Of a DNA stretch of 64,000 nt, positions 1 through 7,314 are shown piece after piece (within the stretch, counting starts at the first letter, position 1; each line of letters opens with the position of its first letter). Source of the DNA: Bradyrhizobium sp. CCBAU 53340 (GTDB taxonomy: Bacteria; Pseudomonadota; Alphaproteobacteria; Rhizobiales; Xanthobacteraceae). The stretch is from NCBI RefSeq assembly GCF_015291645.1, contig NZ_CP030055.1, positions 4,340,001 to 4,404,000 of the forward strand. The letters are read 5' to 3'. The notes beneath the pieces were generated by a model that was given only the letters and a program-made list of their open reading frames with translations, was not told the origin of the DNA and did not search any database. The translations under genes and the position numbers were made by a program.

Positions 1-632
1 CGCCGCAGGTCGATGCCCTCAGGAAAGCTTTTGCCGGACCGAAGAATTCACGCGGCGCGCAGGTCTACCCGCCCTTCCCGTGGGACAGCGGCGTGGCAGC
101 CGAAGGCGTTGCCATTCCCGGCATCCTCACGACAGGCGCGCGCAGTCCGGTCGGACCGCCTGTTTGGGAAAGCATCGACGTCGATCAACTCGAAGACCGG
201 GTCAACGCGAGCGGGTTGGAACGGCTCACCAACACCGCCTACTGGACCAACCTGTCGAGCTATTTCGGCCATGGCGGCAAGCTGCTGTTTTACCACGGTG
301 TGAGCGATCCCTGGTTCTCGGCAAACGACACCGTGAATTATTACGAGCGCATGGCGGCGGATTCCGGTGGCATGGAGATGGTGCGGGAGAAATCGAGCCG
401 GGCCTTCCTGGTGCCCGGCATGGGTCACTGCTCGAGCGGCGCAACGCTCGATCATTTCGACCTCCTCAGCGCGGTCGTGAGCTGGGTGGAAGACGGCAAG
501 GCACCCGATGCGGTGGTCGCGACGGGACCAGCCTTCCCCGGCCGCAGTCGGCCGCTTTGCGCCTATCCGCAACATGCGCAGTACAAGGGCCAAGGCGATC
601 CGGAGAGCGCCGCGAGTTTTGAGTGCAAGTAG
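1..632 (+). CDS. Tannase/feruloyl esterase family protein, 3' end only
   Basis: The open frame enters from the left edge (first whole codon at base 3) and stops at 630-632, so only about 209 C-terminal residues are present. The sequence matches the C-terminal part of the tannase/feruloyl esterase family, secreted alpha/beta hydrolases that cleave esters of gallic or hydroxycinnamic acids. The family's late catalytic residues are visible: the Asp in FYHGVSDPWF and the His in VPGMGHCSSG. The CSxGG nucleophile motif lies outside the window. The ending SRPLCAYPQHAQYKG with a terminal Cys is also typical. The substrate cannot be told from this fragment; homologues act on various aromatic esters. 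Confidence 0.88.
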   Translation, partial: PQVDALRKAFAGPKNSRGAQVYPPFPWDSGVAAEGVAIPGILTTGARSPVGPPVWESIDVDQLEDRVNASGLERLTNTAYWTNLSSYFGHGGKLLFYHGVSDPWFSANDTVNYYERMAADSGGMEMVREKSSRAFLVPGMGHCSSGATLDHFDLLSAVVSWVEDGKAPDAVVATGPAFPGRSRPLCAYPQHAQYKGQGDPESAASFECK

Positions 633-754
633 CAGACATTTGAACGGTCAATGCGAACCGTAGAACGCGATGCCAGGGATTGGCGCACGTGGCAGCACCA
701 TGACAATGCGAGCAAGCTCTCACCGGAGCGTGTTCAGAACATCGCGCATCGAAC

Positions 755-782
755 TACGGTGACAGTCGAGTACACTCAATTC
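755..782 (+). repeat. Short dispersed motif, copy 1
   Basis: TACGGTGACAG followed after seven bases by CACTCAATTC. The same two blocks recur at 1268-1290 in the same orientation, and the first block recurs inverted at 2199-2209. Copies 1 and 2 bracket the gene at 787-1242. Confidence 0.55.
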
Positions 783-786
783 GGAC

Positions 787-1242
787 TTATCCTGCGATCG
801 ATTTTGCTCGACACATGCCGATGACAACATCTGCTCTCGCCACGTTTTCAGCCGAAACGGTTTTGCAGTTGCGCAGGTAGTATGTCGCACTGACAAAGTG
901 ACTTACGTAACCGGTAACAGTGACTCTCGAATAGACCGAATTCTTTGCAAACAGGCCGGAGAACGTACCTACGCTGGGTATACTGGAAGTTGGTTGAACG
1001 GCATCCAGGACCGTAAAGCTTCCCGGAGCAAGGCCAAACGCGCGCGCCTTGCTTTGCATGAAGCGCCAGAGGATCTCAGCCAGTTGGGAAGAATCCACAG
1101 ATTGCTTTATCTGTCCGAGGCCGATCGCAAGCTCTTCGTGAGTTGACGGATTAGTGAAAGCGAGCACATCGCTGTCCGATTGATCAATCCAACCAACCGG
1201 AAGTGTGATGGACAGCATGTCGTTCTCAAGGTGGATCGACAC
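787..1242 (-). CDS. Hypothetical protein (151 aa)
   Basis: No family is recognised with confidence. The GTG start at 1242 is chosen because AGGAG lies five bases upstream; the frame could extend to a TTG at 1260 but without a ribosome site. The protein begins VSIHLENDMLSITLPVGWID and has alternating hydrophobic stretches suggesting a beta-rich fold, loosely like small DcrB/DUF1795 proteins, with no signal peptide or membrane segment. Base composition is visibly less GC-rich than in neighbouring core genes, and related short repeats lie just beyond both ends, which suggests acquired DNA. No operon partner is evident; the next gene on this strand lies beyond a repeat. Confidence 0.6.
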   Translation of the reverse strand: MSIHLENDMLSITLPVGWIDQSDSDVLAFTNPSTHEELAIGLGQIKQSVDSSQLAEILWRFMQSKARAFGLAPGSFTVLDAVQPTSSIPSVGTFSGLFAKNSVYSRVTVTGYVSHFVSATYYLRNCKTVSAENVARADVVIGMCRAKSIAG

Positions 1243-1267
1243 AGATGCTCCTTTGGCCAATTGCGGT

Positions 1268-1290
1268 TACGGTGACAGCGCACTCAATTC
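1268..1290 (+). repeat. Short dispersed motif, copy 2
   Basis: TACGGTGACAG then CACTCAATTC two bases later. It lies 26 bases beyond the start of the 787-1242 gene, in the same orientation as copy 1 at the other end. Confidence 0.55.
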
Positions 1291-1365
1291 ATCCTGCAGC
1301 AACTTCGAATAGTGCGTAACCGCCCGGTGAGGACCACGGCGACGCCGAGCCAGACGATTAAGCCG

Positions 1366-1953
1366 TTACGCGAGAAACGCACCGAAGTCAGGTGCTTCGC
1401 GCAACTGCCGGAAGCTTGTTGGTTCAGGAGGCACCGCGTCGTCGTTAGACAACCCAAGGCGCCACCAACCGACATCGCGCCACGCGCCAAGCTTAAAGCC
1501 GACGTCCTTGTAGATGCCGATCGCTCTGAAGCCGACAGCCTCATGTAAACCTATGCTTGCGTCATTAGGCAGGGCGATGCCCGCAAACGCCCCGCGGAAT
1601 CCTTGGGCGCGCAGCATTGCGATCAAGCCGCCATAGAGCCGCCGACCCACGCCCCTTCCGCGCGCCGTCTCGGCGACGTATGCGCTGACATCGACGGACC
1701 ATCGATAGGCCGCCCGCTGCCGATGTTCGCTGGCATAGGCGTAGCCCAACACCTCGTCTTCCGCCGTGGCGACGAGCCATGGATATTGCTGTTGAATAGA
1801 TTCGATGCGCCCGGCCATGATCTCGGCCGACGGCGGCTCGATCTCGAACGATATGAACGTGTCGCGCACGATCGGCGCATAGATTGCGGCGATCTGCGCC
1901 GAGTCACATCGTTCGGCCGGGCGTAGATTGATCTTGGGAGGTTTCATGCCCAT
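1366..1953 (-). CDS. GNAT N-acetyltransferase, phosphinothricin acetyltransferase-like
   Basis: A 195-residue GNAT enzyme that should transfer acetyl from acetyl-CoA to a small amine. The order of elements fits the PAT/bar-like subgroup: NLRPAERCDSAQIAAIYAP at the N terminus, SFEIEPPS, then the acetyl-CoA loop ARGRGVGRRLYG near residues 105-116, followed by ALPNDASIGLHEAVGF and GFKLGAWRDVGWW. That ending is typical of phosphinothricin or methionine-sulfone/sulfoximine acetyltransferases. Start ATG at 1953 is chosen by homology; a second ATG six bases on is equally possible and no strong ribosome site is seen. The real substrate is unknown; such genes are common in soil bacteria and act alone. 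Confidence 0.88.
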   Translation of the reverse strand: MGMKPPKINLRPAERCDSAQIAAIYAPIVRDTFISFEIEPPSAEIMAGRIESIQQQYPWLVATAEDEVLGYAYASEHRQRAAYRWSVDVSAYVAETARGRGVGRRLYGGLIAMLRAQGFRGAFAGIALPNDASIGLHEAVGFRAIGIYKDVGFKLGAWRDVGWWRLGLSNDDAVPPEPTSFRQLREAPDFGAFLA

Positions 1954-1984
1954 CAATACCAAGCTGCATTTCCGCTGGTAGCTT

Positions 1985-2195
1985 GTAGGATGGGTTGAGC
2001 TCTTGCGAAACCCATCTCTTCTCGATCGCGGCACTCCGCAAGCTCGAAATACCCCATCAGGAACGACAGCTTCCGCTCCGCCAGATTGACGGTGAAGATG
2101 CTCCACCCGGAATGAAGTTGCGGCGGTTCGCGGTTATGCGCGATGTTATCGCGCTGCAAGAGAGATGGGTTTCGCAAGAGCTCAACCCATCCTAC
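1985..2195. repeat. MITE-like palindromic element, copy A
   Basis: About 211 bp bounded by perfect 33-bp terminal inverted repeats (1985-2017 and 2163-2195) that begin GTAGGATGGGTTGAGC. Each arm also folds on itself (GATGGGTT with AACCCATC), so the ends are hairpins as in REP doublets. The interior resembles copy B at 3558-3771 along its length, in the same orientation. No transposase is encoded and no target duplication is obvious. Confidence 0.8.
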
Positions 2196-2198
2196 GGG

Positions 2199-2209
2199 CT
2201 GTCACCGTA
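2199..2209 (-). repeat. Short dispersed motif, partial inverted copy
   Basis: CTGTCACCGTA, the reverse complement of the first block of the motif at 755 and 1268, sits directly beside the MITE-like element. Being only 11 bases, it may be coincidental. Confidence 0.35.
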
Positions 2210-2254
2210 ATTGAAGGCCCGGCGACGGCGGCAGAGGAGAAGTAGCCCGACTAA

Positions 2255-2289
2255 AGCAAAAAAGCCCGACCGTTTGACGCGGCCGGGCT
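2255..2289 (-). terminator. Rho-independent terminator of the Omp31-like gene
   Basis: On the minus strand AGCCCGGCCG, a short loop and CGGTCGGGCT form a stem with one mismatch, followed by a T-rich run. It lies about 30 bp beyond the stop of the gene at 2320. Confidence 0.85.
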
Positions 2290-2319
2290 AAGTCTGGACT
2301 GGAACAGTCGTTCAGACGA

Positions 2320-3066
2320 TCAGTACTTTGCGACGACCGGGCCGCCGAACTTGTAGTTCACACCGATCTTGGCGATCGAGAGCTTGTTCTTGACATCGAC
2401 ATTGGCGGTCGACGGCGCACCCGCCAGCCCGCTGAAATCCATCGCAATGCTCTTCTTGTCGAAGTCGATATAGTTGTACTCGATGAAGGCGCTCCAGTTA
2501 TGATCGAAGGCGTATTCGGCGCCGAGCCCGAGCAACCAACCGACATTCGTGCTGTCCGCGCTCACCGAGAGCACACCGGGCACACTGAGCGTGTTGTTGG
2601 TGTGCATCCAAGCTGCACCGCCCTTCGCGTAGACCAGCGTACGATCAGCGACGACGCCGCCGATGCGGCCCGTGACAGTCGCCAGCCAGTCGCTCTTCGC
2701 GCTGCACGACAGAGCGCCGAGGCACGGCGCGGTGCCCTTCACGTCCATCCCGGTGATGTCCCCCTGGACGCCAAACACGGCCCAGCCGCTCTGCCAGTTG
2801 TAGCCAAACTGGCCACCACCCAGGAAGCCGCTACGGTCGTTCTGGCTCAGGACCACGCCGGCGGGAAGTCCTGGGACCGCGCCTGTGAAGGAGGTCACGG
2901 TGGATTCCGTCGTCCCCCAGCCGGCGCCGACATGACCACCGAGATAGAATCCGGTCCACGACCACACGGCGGCGGGAGCGTACGGGGCCTTGACGGCCAG
3001 GTCGGCAGCGAAGCTCAGACTGGTGGACGCAAGAAGGAGTGCAGCGGCGGCGAGTTTTGTTTTCAT
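2320..3066 (-). CDS. Outer membrane beta-barrel protein, Omp25/Omp31 family
   Basis: A 248-residue outer membrane protein. A signal peptide (MKTKLAAAALLLASTSLSFA) is followed by ADLAVKAPY, the mature N terminus typical of rhizobial Omp25/31 proteins. WTGFYLGGHVGAGWG begins the barrel, and the protein ends in KFGGPVVAKY with a C-terminal aromatic residue as outer membrane barrels need for assembly. Start ATG 3066 is preceded by GGAAG at good spacing. Relatives at 49563, 50567 and 53277 share the design. The gene stands alone with its own terminator, between two MITE-like repeats. These proteins are probably structural or immunogenic surface proteins rather than classical porins. Confidence 0.92.
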   Translation of the reverse strand: MKTKLAAAALLLASTSLSFAADLAVKAPYAPAAVWSWTGFYLGGHVGAGWGTTESTVTSFTGAVPGLPAGVVLSQNDRSGFLGGGQFGYNWQSGWAVFGVQGDITGMDVKGTAPCLGALSCSAKSDWLATVTGRIGGVVADRTLVYAKGGAAWMHTNNTLSVPGVLSVSADSTNVGWLLGLGAEYAFDHNWSAFIEYNYIDFDKKSIAMDFSGLAGAPSTANVDVKNKLSIAKIGVNYKFGGPVVAKY

Positions 3067-3557
3067 AATTTCACTTCCAAAATTTCCGGCCAACGGCCAT
3101 TCACCCCCGGGTTGTACGGGCCGTGGAACCGAGGCGCCTAGTGCACGGCAGCAACACCTTCGTTGTTTCGTCACAACTCACACCAAAATTGCAGCGACAC
3201 TTCTCAACGCGCGCACACACTCAATGAACAGCGCGCGCGATGGCGACAATGACAGCGTAAGTTTGCGCAAGCACGCGGCTTATCACGTCAAGAATGCGTC
3301 TGCTGCGTCTTGCTTCTCGCTGCTGAATCGTTGAACGAGACAACGCATCGCGACCACGGCCGCGGCAGCATCGAATCTCGCGATGGCAGGAAGAAGTGGC
3401 ACCACTGCCGATCGCGTCATCGCAGAAGCGCGATGACGTCGATGCTGCAAGGCCTAGGGTTCGCCGATCCTGCCCGGCCAATTGCCATCGGCGACGTCCT
3501 TGCTCGCGAAATGGCATCCGGCCGCAACCGCGACCAGCGTAAAATTGACGCCAACTC
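3067..3557. other. Intergenic stretch, no gene seen
   Basis: About 490 bp between the Omp31-like gene and the second MITE-like element. It must hold the promoter of the minus-strand Omp gene. The open frames here are short, lack ribosome sites and show no protein-like composition. No RNA gene was recognised. Confidence 0.6.
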
Positions 3558-3771
3558 TTAGGATGGGTTGAGCGCTTGCGAAACCCATCTTTTCTCGATC
3601 ACAGCTCTTCGTAAGCCCGAGATAGCCCGCCGGCTACGGCAGCTTCCGCTTCGCCAGATTGACGGTGACGAAGCTTCCACCTGCAGCGAAGTTGCGAGGG
3701 TCCGCGGTCAAGTTGCAACGTTACTCCGCAACAAGAGCGATGAGTTCGCAAGAACTCAACCCTTCCCACAG
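3558..3771. repeat. MITE-like palindromic element, copy B
   Basis: Homologous along its length to 1985-2195 and in the same orientation. The left arm TAGGATGGGTTGAGCGCTTG is intact, while the right arm (GCAAGAACTCAACCCTTCC) has decayed. Identical interior words include CGCCAGATTGACGGTGA. It appears to be the older of the two copies. Confidence 0.75.
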
Positions 3772-3825
3772 GCTCTCGCGAGCAGAAGCGGCCCGACGGA
3801 AGCTTGTCCGCCAGGCCCTGCCGGA

Positions 3826-4340
3826 TCAGGCGGCGGTGGAAGCTGTCTTGTTAATGCCCTTGCGCAACGCAACGGTATTGAGCTTGGTGTTCGCCGCCTT
3901 CTCTTCATTCAGGTTCGTGGTCAGGAAGCGCACGATATCGTCGTGGCCGAACTCCTCTGCCCAGGCGATCAAGGTGCCGTAGCGACATATCTCGTAGTGC
4001 TCGACAGCCTGCGCGTTGGCAACGATCGCCGCATCCAGCACCGCCTTGTCCTCGATCTCGCCGGCCGTCTCGTCGGCCTCCTTGATGAGCCCGTCGATGG
4101 CTGGGCATTGAGTGCCGCTTGGCGATTGGCCGAGTCTCTCGAAGACCTTTTCGAGACGCTCGATCTGCTTGTTGGTCTCCTCGAGATGGTTCTTGAGGCC
4201 CGTGGTCAGATCGCGGTTGGTCGCCTTCTCGATCATTTTCGGCAAGGCTTTGGTGATCTGCTGCTCGGCGTAATAGATATCCTGCAAGCCATGCAGCAGC
4301 AGGTCATCCATCGTTTTGATGTCTTCGTGAATAGTCCCAT
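3826..4340 (-). CDS. YciE/YciF (DUF892) ferritin-like protein with a 5' frameshift
   Basis: The body (MDDLLLHGLQDIYYAEQQIT... from 4311) is a DUF892/YciF-type ferritin-like four-helix protein, a family linked to stress and possibly diiron chemistry; conserved Glu and His residues such as QAVEHYEICRYG are present. Relatives normally begin with an MGLFTKDIKTMDD-type N terminus. Here a good ribosome site (GAGGAG) precedes an ATG at 4340 that reads MGLFTK and then shifts frame. One base is missing near 4324, so GACATCAAAACGATGGAT is read out of phase and translation from 4340 ends after about 35 codons. Translation from the internal ATG at 4311 would give 161 residues but has no ribosome site. 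This is either a real lesion or a sequence error. Confidence 0.8.
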
Positions 4341-4603
4341 GACGTCGCTCCTCGAATTCAAACCGACGGAACGGCGGCGACAGGGCTCTGTTCCTCGCTG
4401 TTGCCGCTGCGGTGATCGCTCGCGCTCGTCATTGCCACCATCCTGACTTGCGGTGTTGGTCCATGTTTGTCTGATTTGCTCCGCCAGCCGCCTCACGCAC
4501 ATTTGCCCCCGCCCCCTGCCCCTGCTCCACGTTTCCTGCTATCTCTCCCCCGCCGTTCCGGCCCAAAGCAAAACCCTCCGAATACCCAAAGGGAGCAAGA
4601 ACC

Positions 4604-5056
4604 ATGCGTTATCTCCACACCATGCTGCGCGTGCGCAATCTCGATGTCGCGCTGAAGTTTTACCAGGATGCGCTGGGGCTGAAGGAGGTGCGGCGGATCG
4701 AGAACGACAAGGGGCGGTTCACGCTGGTGTTCCTGTGCTCGGCGGATGATCTCGACGCGCTGAAGGATCAGCCCAAGACGCGCGGCGCGCCGCTGGTCGA
4801 GCTCACCTACAATTGGGACGAGGAGAAATATGGCGAGGACCGCTTCTTCGGCCATCTCGCCTATGAGGTCGACGACATCTACGCCACTTGCGAGAAGCTG
4901 ATGAAGGCCGGCGTCACCATCAACCGGCCGCCGCGCGACGGCAACATGGCCTTCGTGCGCTCGCCCGATCTGCACTCGATCGAGCTGTTGCAGAAGGGCG
5001 AGCCGAAGCCGCCGCAGGAGCCGTGGGCCTCGATGCCCAACACCGGCCACTGGTAA
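4604..5056 (+). CDS. gloA: Lactoylglutathione lyase / VOC family protein
   Basis: A 150-residue vicinal-oxygen-chelate protein, most like glyoxalase I, which converts the methylglyoxal-glutathione hemithioacetal to S-lactoylglutathione with a divalent metal. The opening MRYLHTMLRVRNLDVALKFY and the later GHLAYEVDDIYATCEKL mark the two beta-alpha-beta modules. Metal ligands expected for the family are seen: His5, Glu in LVELTYNW, His in FFGHLAYEV and Glu in HSIELL. A ribosome site GGGAG precedes the ATG. The length is typical, apart from a short proline-rich tail. The gene is followed by a tiny membrane-protein gene and a terminator. Confidence 0.92.
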   Translation: MRYLHTMLRVRNLDVALKFYQDALGLKEVRRIENDKGRFTLVFLCSADDLDALKDQPKTRGAPLVELTYNWDEEKYGEDRFFGHLAYEVDDIYATCEKLMKAGVTINRPPRDGNMAFVRSPDLHSIELLQKGEPKPPQEPWASMPNTGHW

Positions 5057-5127
5057 CGGCCGCGCCACAGGAACCAGCCCTCGTCGCCGGTGTTGTCCCT
5101 CCAACAAGACAATAGGAGGAGGACGCG

Positions 5128-5208
5128 ATGGGACGCGGGATTTTGCTGTGGCTGCTGGGTGTGCCGATCCCGGTGATCATTCTGCTGTGGCTGTTCTTCG
5201 GCCACTGA
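5128..5208 (+). CDS. 26-residue single-pass membrane microprotein
   Basis: ATG at 5128 is preceded by an exceptionally strong ribosome site (AGGAGGAGG, five bases upstream) and opens a 26-codon frame. The peptide starts MGRGILLWLLGVPIPVIIL and ends WLFFGH: nearly one transmembrane helix, with a short basic N terminus and a central Pro-x-Pro. I recall very similar MGRGILLWLLG-type peptides in other alphaproteobacteria, where they are often left unannotated; that is memory, not a search. It lies 71 bp after the glyoxalase gene and is followed by a clear terminator, so it is probably the last gene of that transcript. Function unknown. Confidence 0.75.
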   Translation: MGRGILLWLLGVPIPVIILLWLFFGH

Positions 5209-5260
5209 CGTCAGCGCAAACGCATTTTGCGTTTGTTGCGCGACTGGTTGCTCTGCAATG

Positions 5261-5289
5261 AAAGCTCCGCCCTCGGGCGGAGCTTTTTG
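5261..5289 (+). terminator. Rho-independent terminator
   Basis: AAGCTCCGCC and GGCGGAGCTT form a perfect stem closed by a very short loop and followed by TTTTTGC. It ends the glyoxalase/microprotein transcript. Confidence 0.85.
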
Positions 5290-5375
5290 CATGAGGGGCG
5301 CGCGGCAATCGGCGTCGCTGCTTGGCGCAAATTCCGTTATGACCCACGGCAAATAAACGCCGCGGGAGACGCATC

Positions 5376-6014
5376 ATGCCTGACACACAGCTGACGATCT
5401 GGGGCCGTGCCAATTCGGTCAACGTGCAGAAGGTGCTGTGGTGCCTTGCGGAGCTGGGCTTGCCCTACCAGCGCATCGATGCCGGCATGGCTTTCGGCAA
5501 GACCCGCGAGCCCGGCTATCTCGCCATGAACCCCAATGCGCGCGTGCCGACGCTGGTCGAGGGCGACTTCGCGCTGTGGGAGTCCAACTCGATCATGCGG
5601 TATCTCTGCTTGGCGCATGGGCGCGGCACGCCTGTTTATCCCGAGGCGCCAAAGCTGCGCGCCGGCGTCGACCGCTGGCTCGACTGGACGCTGTCGATGG
5701 TGCAGCCGGTCGACCGCCCGGTGTTCTGGGGCATCGTGCGCACGCCGCCCGCCGAGCGCGACATGGTCAAGGTGCAACAGGATGCCGATGCCGCCGCCGA
5801 GGTCTGGGCGATCGCCGATCACCATCTCGCCTCACGCCGCTTCATGGAGGGCGATCAGTTCACGCTCGCCGACATTGCTGTTGGCGCTTATGCGCGGCGC
5901 TGGCTCGGCGTCGAGGGCATCACCCGGCCGGCGCAGCCCAATTTGACGCGGTGGCTCGCCGAGCTCGGCAAGCGGCCCGGATTTGCTCAGCACGTGGCCC
6001 CGCCGATGTCGTGA
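5376..6014 (+). CDS. Glutathione S-transferase family protein
   Basis: A 212-residue soluble GST. The N-terminal thioredoxin-like domain (residues 6 to about 85) contains WGRANSVNVQKVLWCLAEL, NPNARVPTL with the cis-proline that binds glutathione, and ESNSIMRYL (Glu-Ser, gamma-glutamyl binding). The C-terminal helical domain contains FMEGDQFTLADIAVGAYARRW, the N-capping box for folding. GGGAG precedes the ATG. It likely conjugates glutathione to electrophiles or acts as a peroxidase; the substrate cannot be told. The gene is alone, with its own upstream region after the terminator at 5289. Confidence 0.93.
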   Translation: MPDTQLTIWGRANSVNVQKVLWCLAELGLPYQRIDAGMAFGKTREPGYLAMNPNARVPTLVEGDFALWESNSIMRYLCLAHGRGTPVYPEAPKLRAGVDRWLDWTLSMVQPVDRPVFWGIVRTPPAERDMVKVQQDADAAAEVWAIADHHLASRRFMEGDQFTLADIAVGAYARRWLGVEGITRPAQPNLTRWLAELGKRPGFAQHVAPPMS

Positions 6015-6091
6015 GCCGCGGCGGCTGCGCGCAAGGTTCGGAAAGATCGCGCGGAATCGCGGTTGCCGGGCAAATCGGCCCGCGCCTGCCG

Positions 6092-6117
6092 GCTACTGTG
6101 CATGGGGTTGTTTTCGC
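6092..6117 (+). repeat. Dispersed repeat core, copy 1
   Basis: GCTACTGTGCATGGGGTTG continuing into TTTTCGCG. The same run of about 26 bases occurs inverted at 25137-25162. It lies just beyond the GST gene, in a stretch without genes. Confidence 0.6.
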
Positions 6118-6133
6118 GTTTTGCTGCGGCGGC

Positions 6134-6301
6134 CTAGTGCCAGGCGCGCTCGACCGTCACGACGATGGCGATCAGCGCCAGCGTGACCCCAATGATGGCA
6201 AGCTTTGCGATCCAGGACAGCCTGCGGCCGACCCACCAGATCATGACGAGATACATCAGCGCTGGAATGAGCAGGTCGAGCCGCGACAGGTCCGGCGACA
6301 T
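6134..6301 (-). CDS. Small membrane protein (55 aa)
   Basis: The frame from ATG 6301 to TAG 6134 encodes 55 residues, beginning MSPDLSRLDLLIPALMYLVM and containing IWWVGRRLSWIAKLAIIGVT and a final hydrophobic stretch before VERAWH. Two transmembrane helices separated by a short basic loop are predicted by eye. GAGAGG lies just upstream of the ATG, and the start is only 12 bp after the stop of the secreted protein at 6314, so the two are very likely cotranscribed. No function is known. Confidence 0.7.
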   Translation of the reverse strand: MSPDLSRLDLLIPALMYLVMIWWVGRRLSWIAKLAIIGVTLALIAIVVTVERAWH

Positions 6302-6313
6302 GCCGCAAGCCTC

Positions 6314-6559
6314 TCAGCGCCGGACCGCAGTGCCGACGCTGACCGAGCCGCCGATCTTGACGCAGGTGCTGGTGGCCTCGACCCAATAGAAGCCGCGGCC
6401 ATAGGAGGCGCAGCTGTTGGCTTTCGCCGTTCCGGTGGTGCCCTTCAGCGGCAGGGCCTTGCCGGCTTGCGGCTCTCCGGCCGGCGGCAGGCGCAAGGTC
6501 TCGGCCCGGGCTGCCGAGGTCAGTGCGAGAGGGACGAGAACGAGAATGGCGGCACGCAT
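6314..6559 (-). CDS. Small secreted protein with porin-like N-terminal Cys motif
   Basis: An 81-residue protein with a clear signal peptide (MRAAILVLVPLALTSAARAE). Near the C terminus CASYGRGFYWVEATSTCVKIGG closely resembles the segment right after the signal peptide of alphaproteobacterial Omp2b-type porins, whose usual form is CxxYGxGFYYIPGTDTCIKIGG. Here the protein ends about 10 residues later, so no barrel follows. The two cysteines probably form a disulfide in the periplasm. It lies upstream of, and close to, the 55-residue membrane protein. It may be a porin remnant that has become a stable small protein, or an independent use of the motif. Confidence 0.7.
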   Translation of the reverse strand: MRAAILVLVPLALTSAARAETLRLPPAGEPQAGKALPLKGTTGTAKANSCASYGRGFYWVEATSTCVKIGGSVSVGTAVRR

Positions 6560-6610
6560 GCCGCCTTGTAGCCCGGACCCGGGCTCAGCGCCATCAGGAC
6601 GGCCTGGACG

Positions 6611-6865
6611 TCAGAGGAACCGGACGCCCGCGGACTTGCCGCGGCGCCAGACCACCTGGCAGCTTCGCCCGGTCCGCGCGTCCCGCGCAAAGGCCATCCG
6701 GATCACCCCCGGCAGCTGGCCTGCATCCTCGTCCATGGTGATCTTCGCGCCTGAGGCCGAGATGTCCTGGACCAGGCAATGCCGCGCCGCGAATCCGCCC
6801 TCGAGCGTGATCCAGGCGTGCTGCGACAGCAGTTTGCGGGCTGCGCGCTTCTTGGGCTGTGGCAT
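6611..6865 (-). CDS. PilZ domain protein (84 aa)
   Basis: A protein made of a single PilZ domain, the common cyclic-di-GMP receptor module. Basic residues in the N-terminal RAARKLL are followed by the conserved block VQDISASGAKITM (D/N-x-S-x-x-G) near residues 32-44 and by VVWRRGKSAGVRFL at the C terminus. The classical RxxxR pair before the barrel is less clear than in strong binders, so cyclic-di-GMP affinity is uncertain. AGGAG lies upstream of the ATG. A second PilZ protein is encoded at 8208 and a diguanylate cyclase at 60155. Confidence 0.85.
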   Translation of the reverse strand: MPQPKKRAARKLLSQHAWITLEGGFAARHCLVQDISASGAKITMDEDAGQLPGVIRMAFARDARTGRSCQVVWRRGKSAGVRFL

Positions 6866-6985
6866 AGACGAAACATCTCCTGCCCCAGCGCTAGCGCAGG
6901 GAACCCTAAGAAACCGTTGAATTTACCGTCCGAACAGTCCCGGGGTGGGCTATCCACCGCCGCCCAAAGAGCGTTCCGGAACGGC

Positions 6986-7014
6986 TTGCCCACGGGCCCA
7001 AAGGCCACTATACG
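6986..7014 (+). promoter_or_regulatory. Candidate sigma-70 promoter for tRNA-Glu
   Basis: TTGCCC, 17 bases and TATACG, placed about 80 bp upstream of the tRNA. The spacing is ideal but the -10 box is imperfect and the implied leader is long, so this is tentative. Confidence 0.3.
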
Positions 7015-7092
7015 TTCGCCCGCTGCAAGCCGCCGGGCACGACTCGGACCGGCCAGCGGGCCTGTCGCCACAGGCGGCTCGGCCTTGCGTTT

Positions 7093-7167
7093 GCTCCCTT
7101 CGTCTATCGGTTAGGACGCCACCCTTTCACGGTGGAGAGAGCGGTTCGATTCCGCTAGGGAGCGCCA
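7093..7167 (+). tRNA. tRNA-Glu (UUC)
   Basis: A complete cloverleaf. The acceptor GCTCCCT pairs with AGGGAGC, the D arm contains GGTTAGGA, the anticodon arm CCACCCTTTCACGGTGG carries anticodon TTC, and the T arm GCGGTTCGATTCCGC is perfect. Discriminator G and an encoded CCA follow. No other tRNA is adjacent. Confidence 0.97.
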
Positions 7168-7314
7168 AGCAGTGCTCACATCCCTCACCGCTCGCCCTCG
7201 AAGCTGCCGCGTCATCCCGGCATGAACCTCCACGGCCCTTGCCTTCGACCAATGTCCGAAGGCAGCCGCATCGCCAGCCACAATGGCGTTACGCCCTTGA
7301 AGGACTTGGGGCCC

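Noticed and set aside
1995..2210. Short similar open frames inside both MITE-like elements (MS-x-CETHLFSI and RQLPLRQIDG shared)
   Set aside because: The similarity follows from the repeat DNA; the frames cross the inverted ends and have no ribosome site, so they are not taken as genes.
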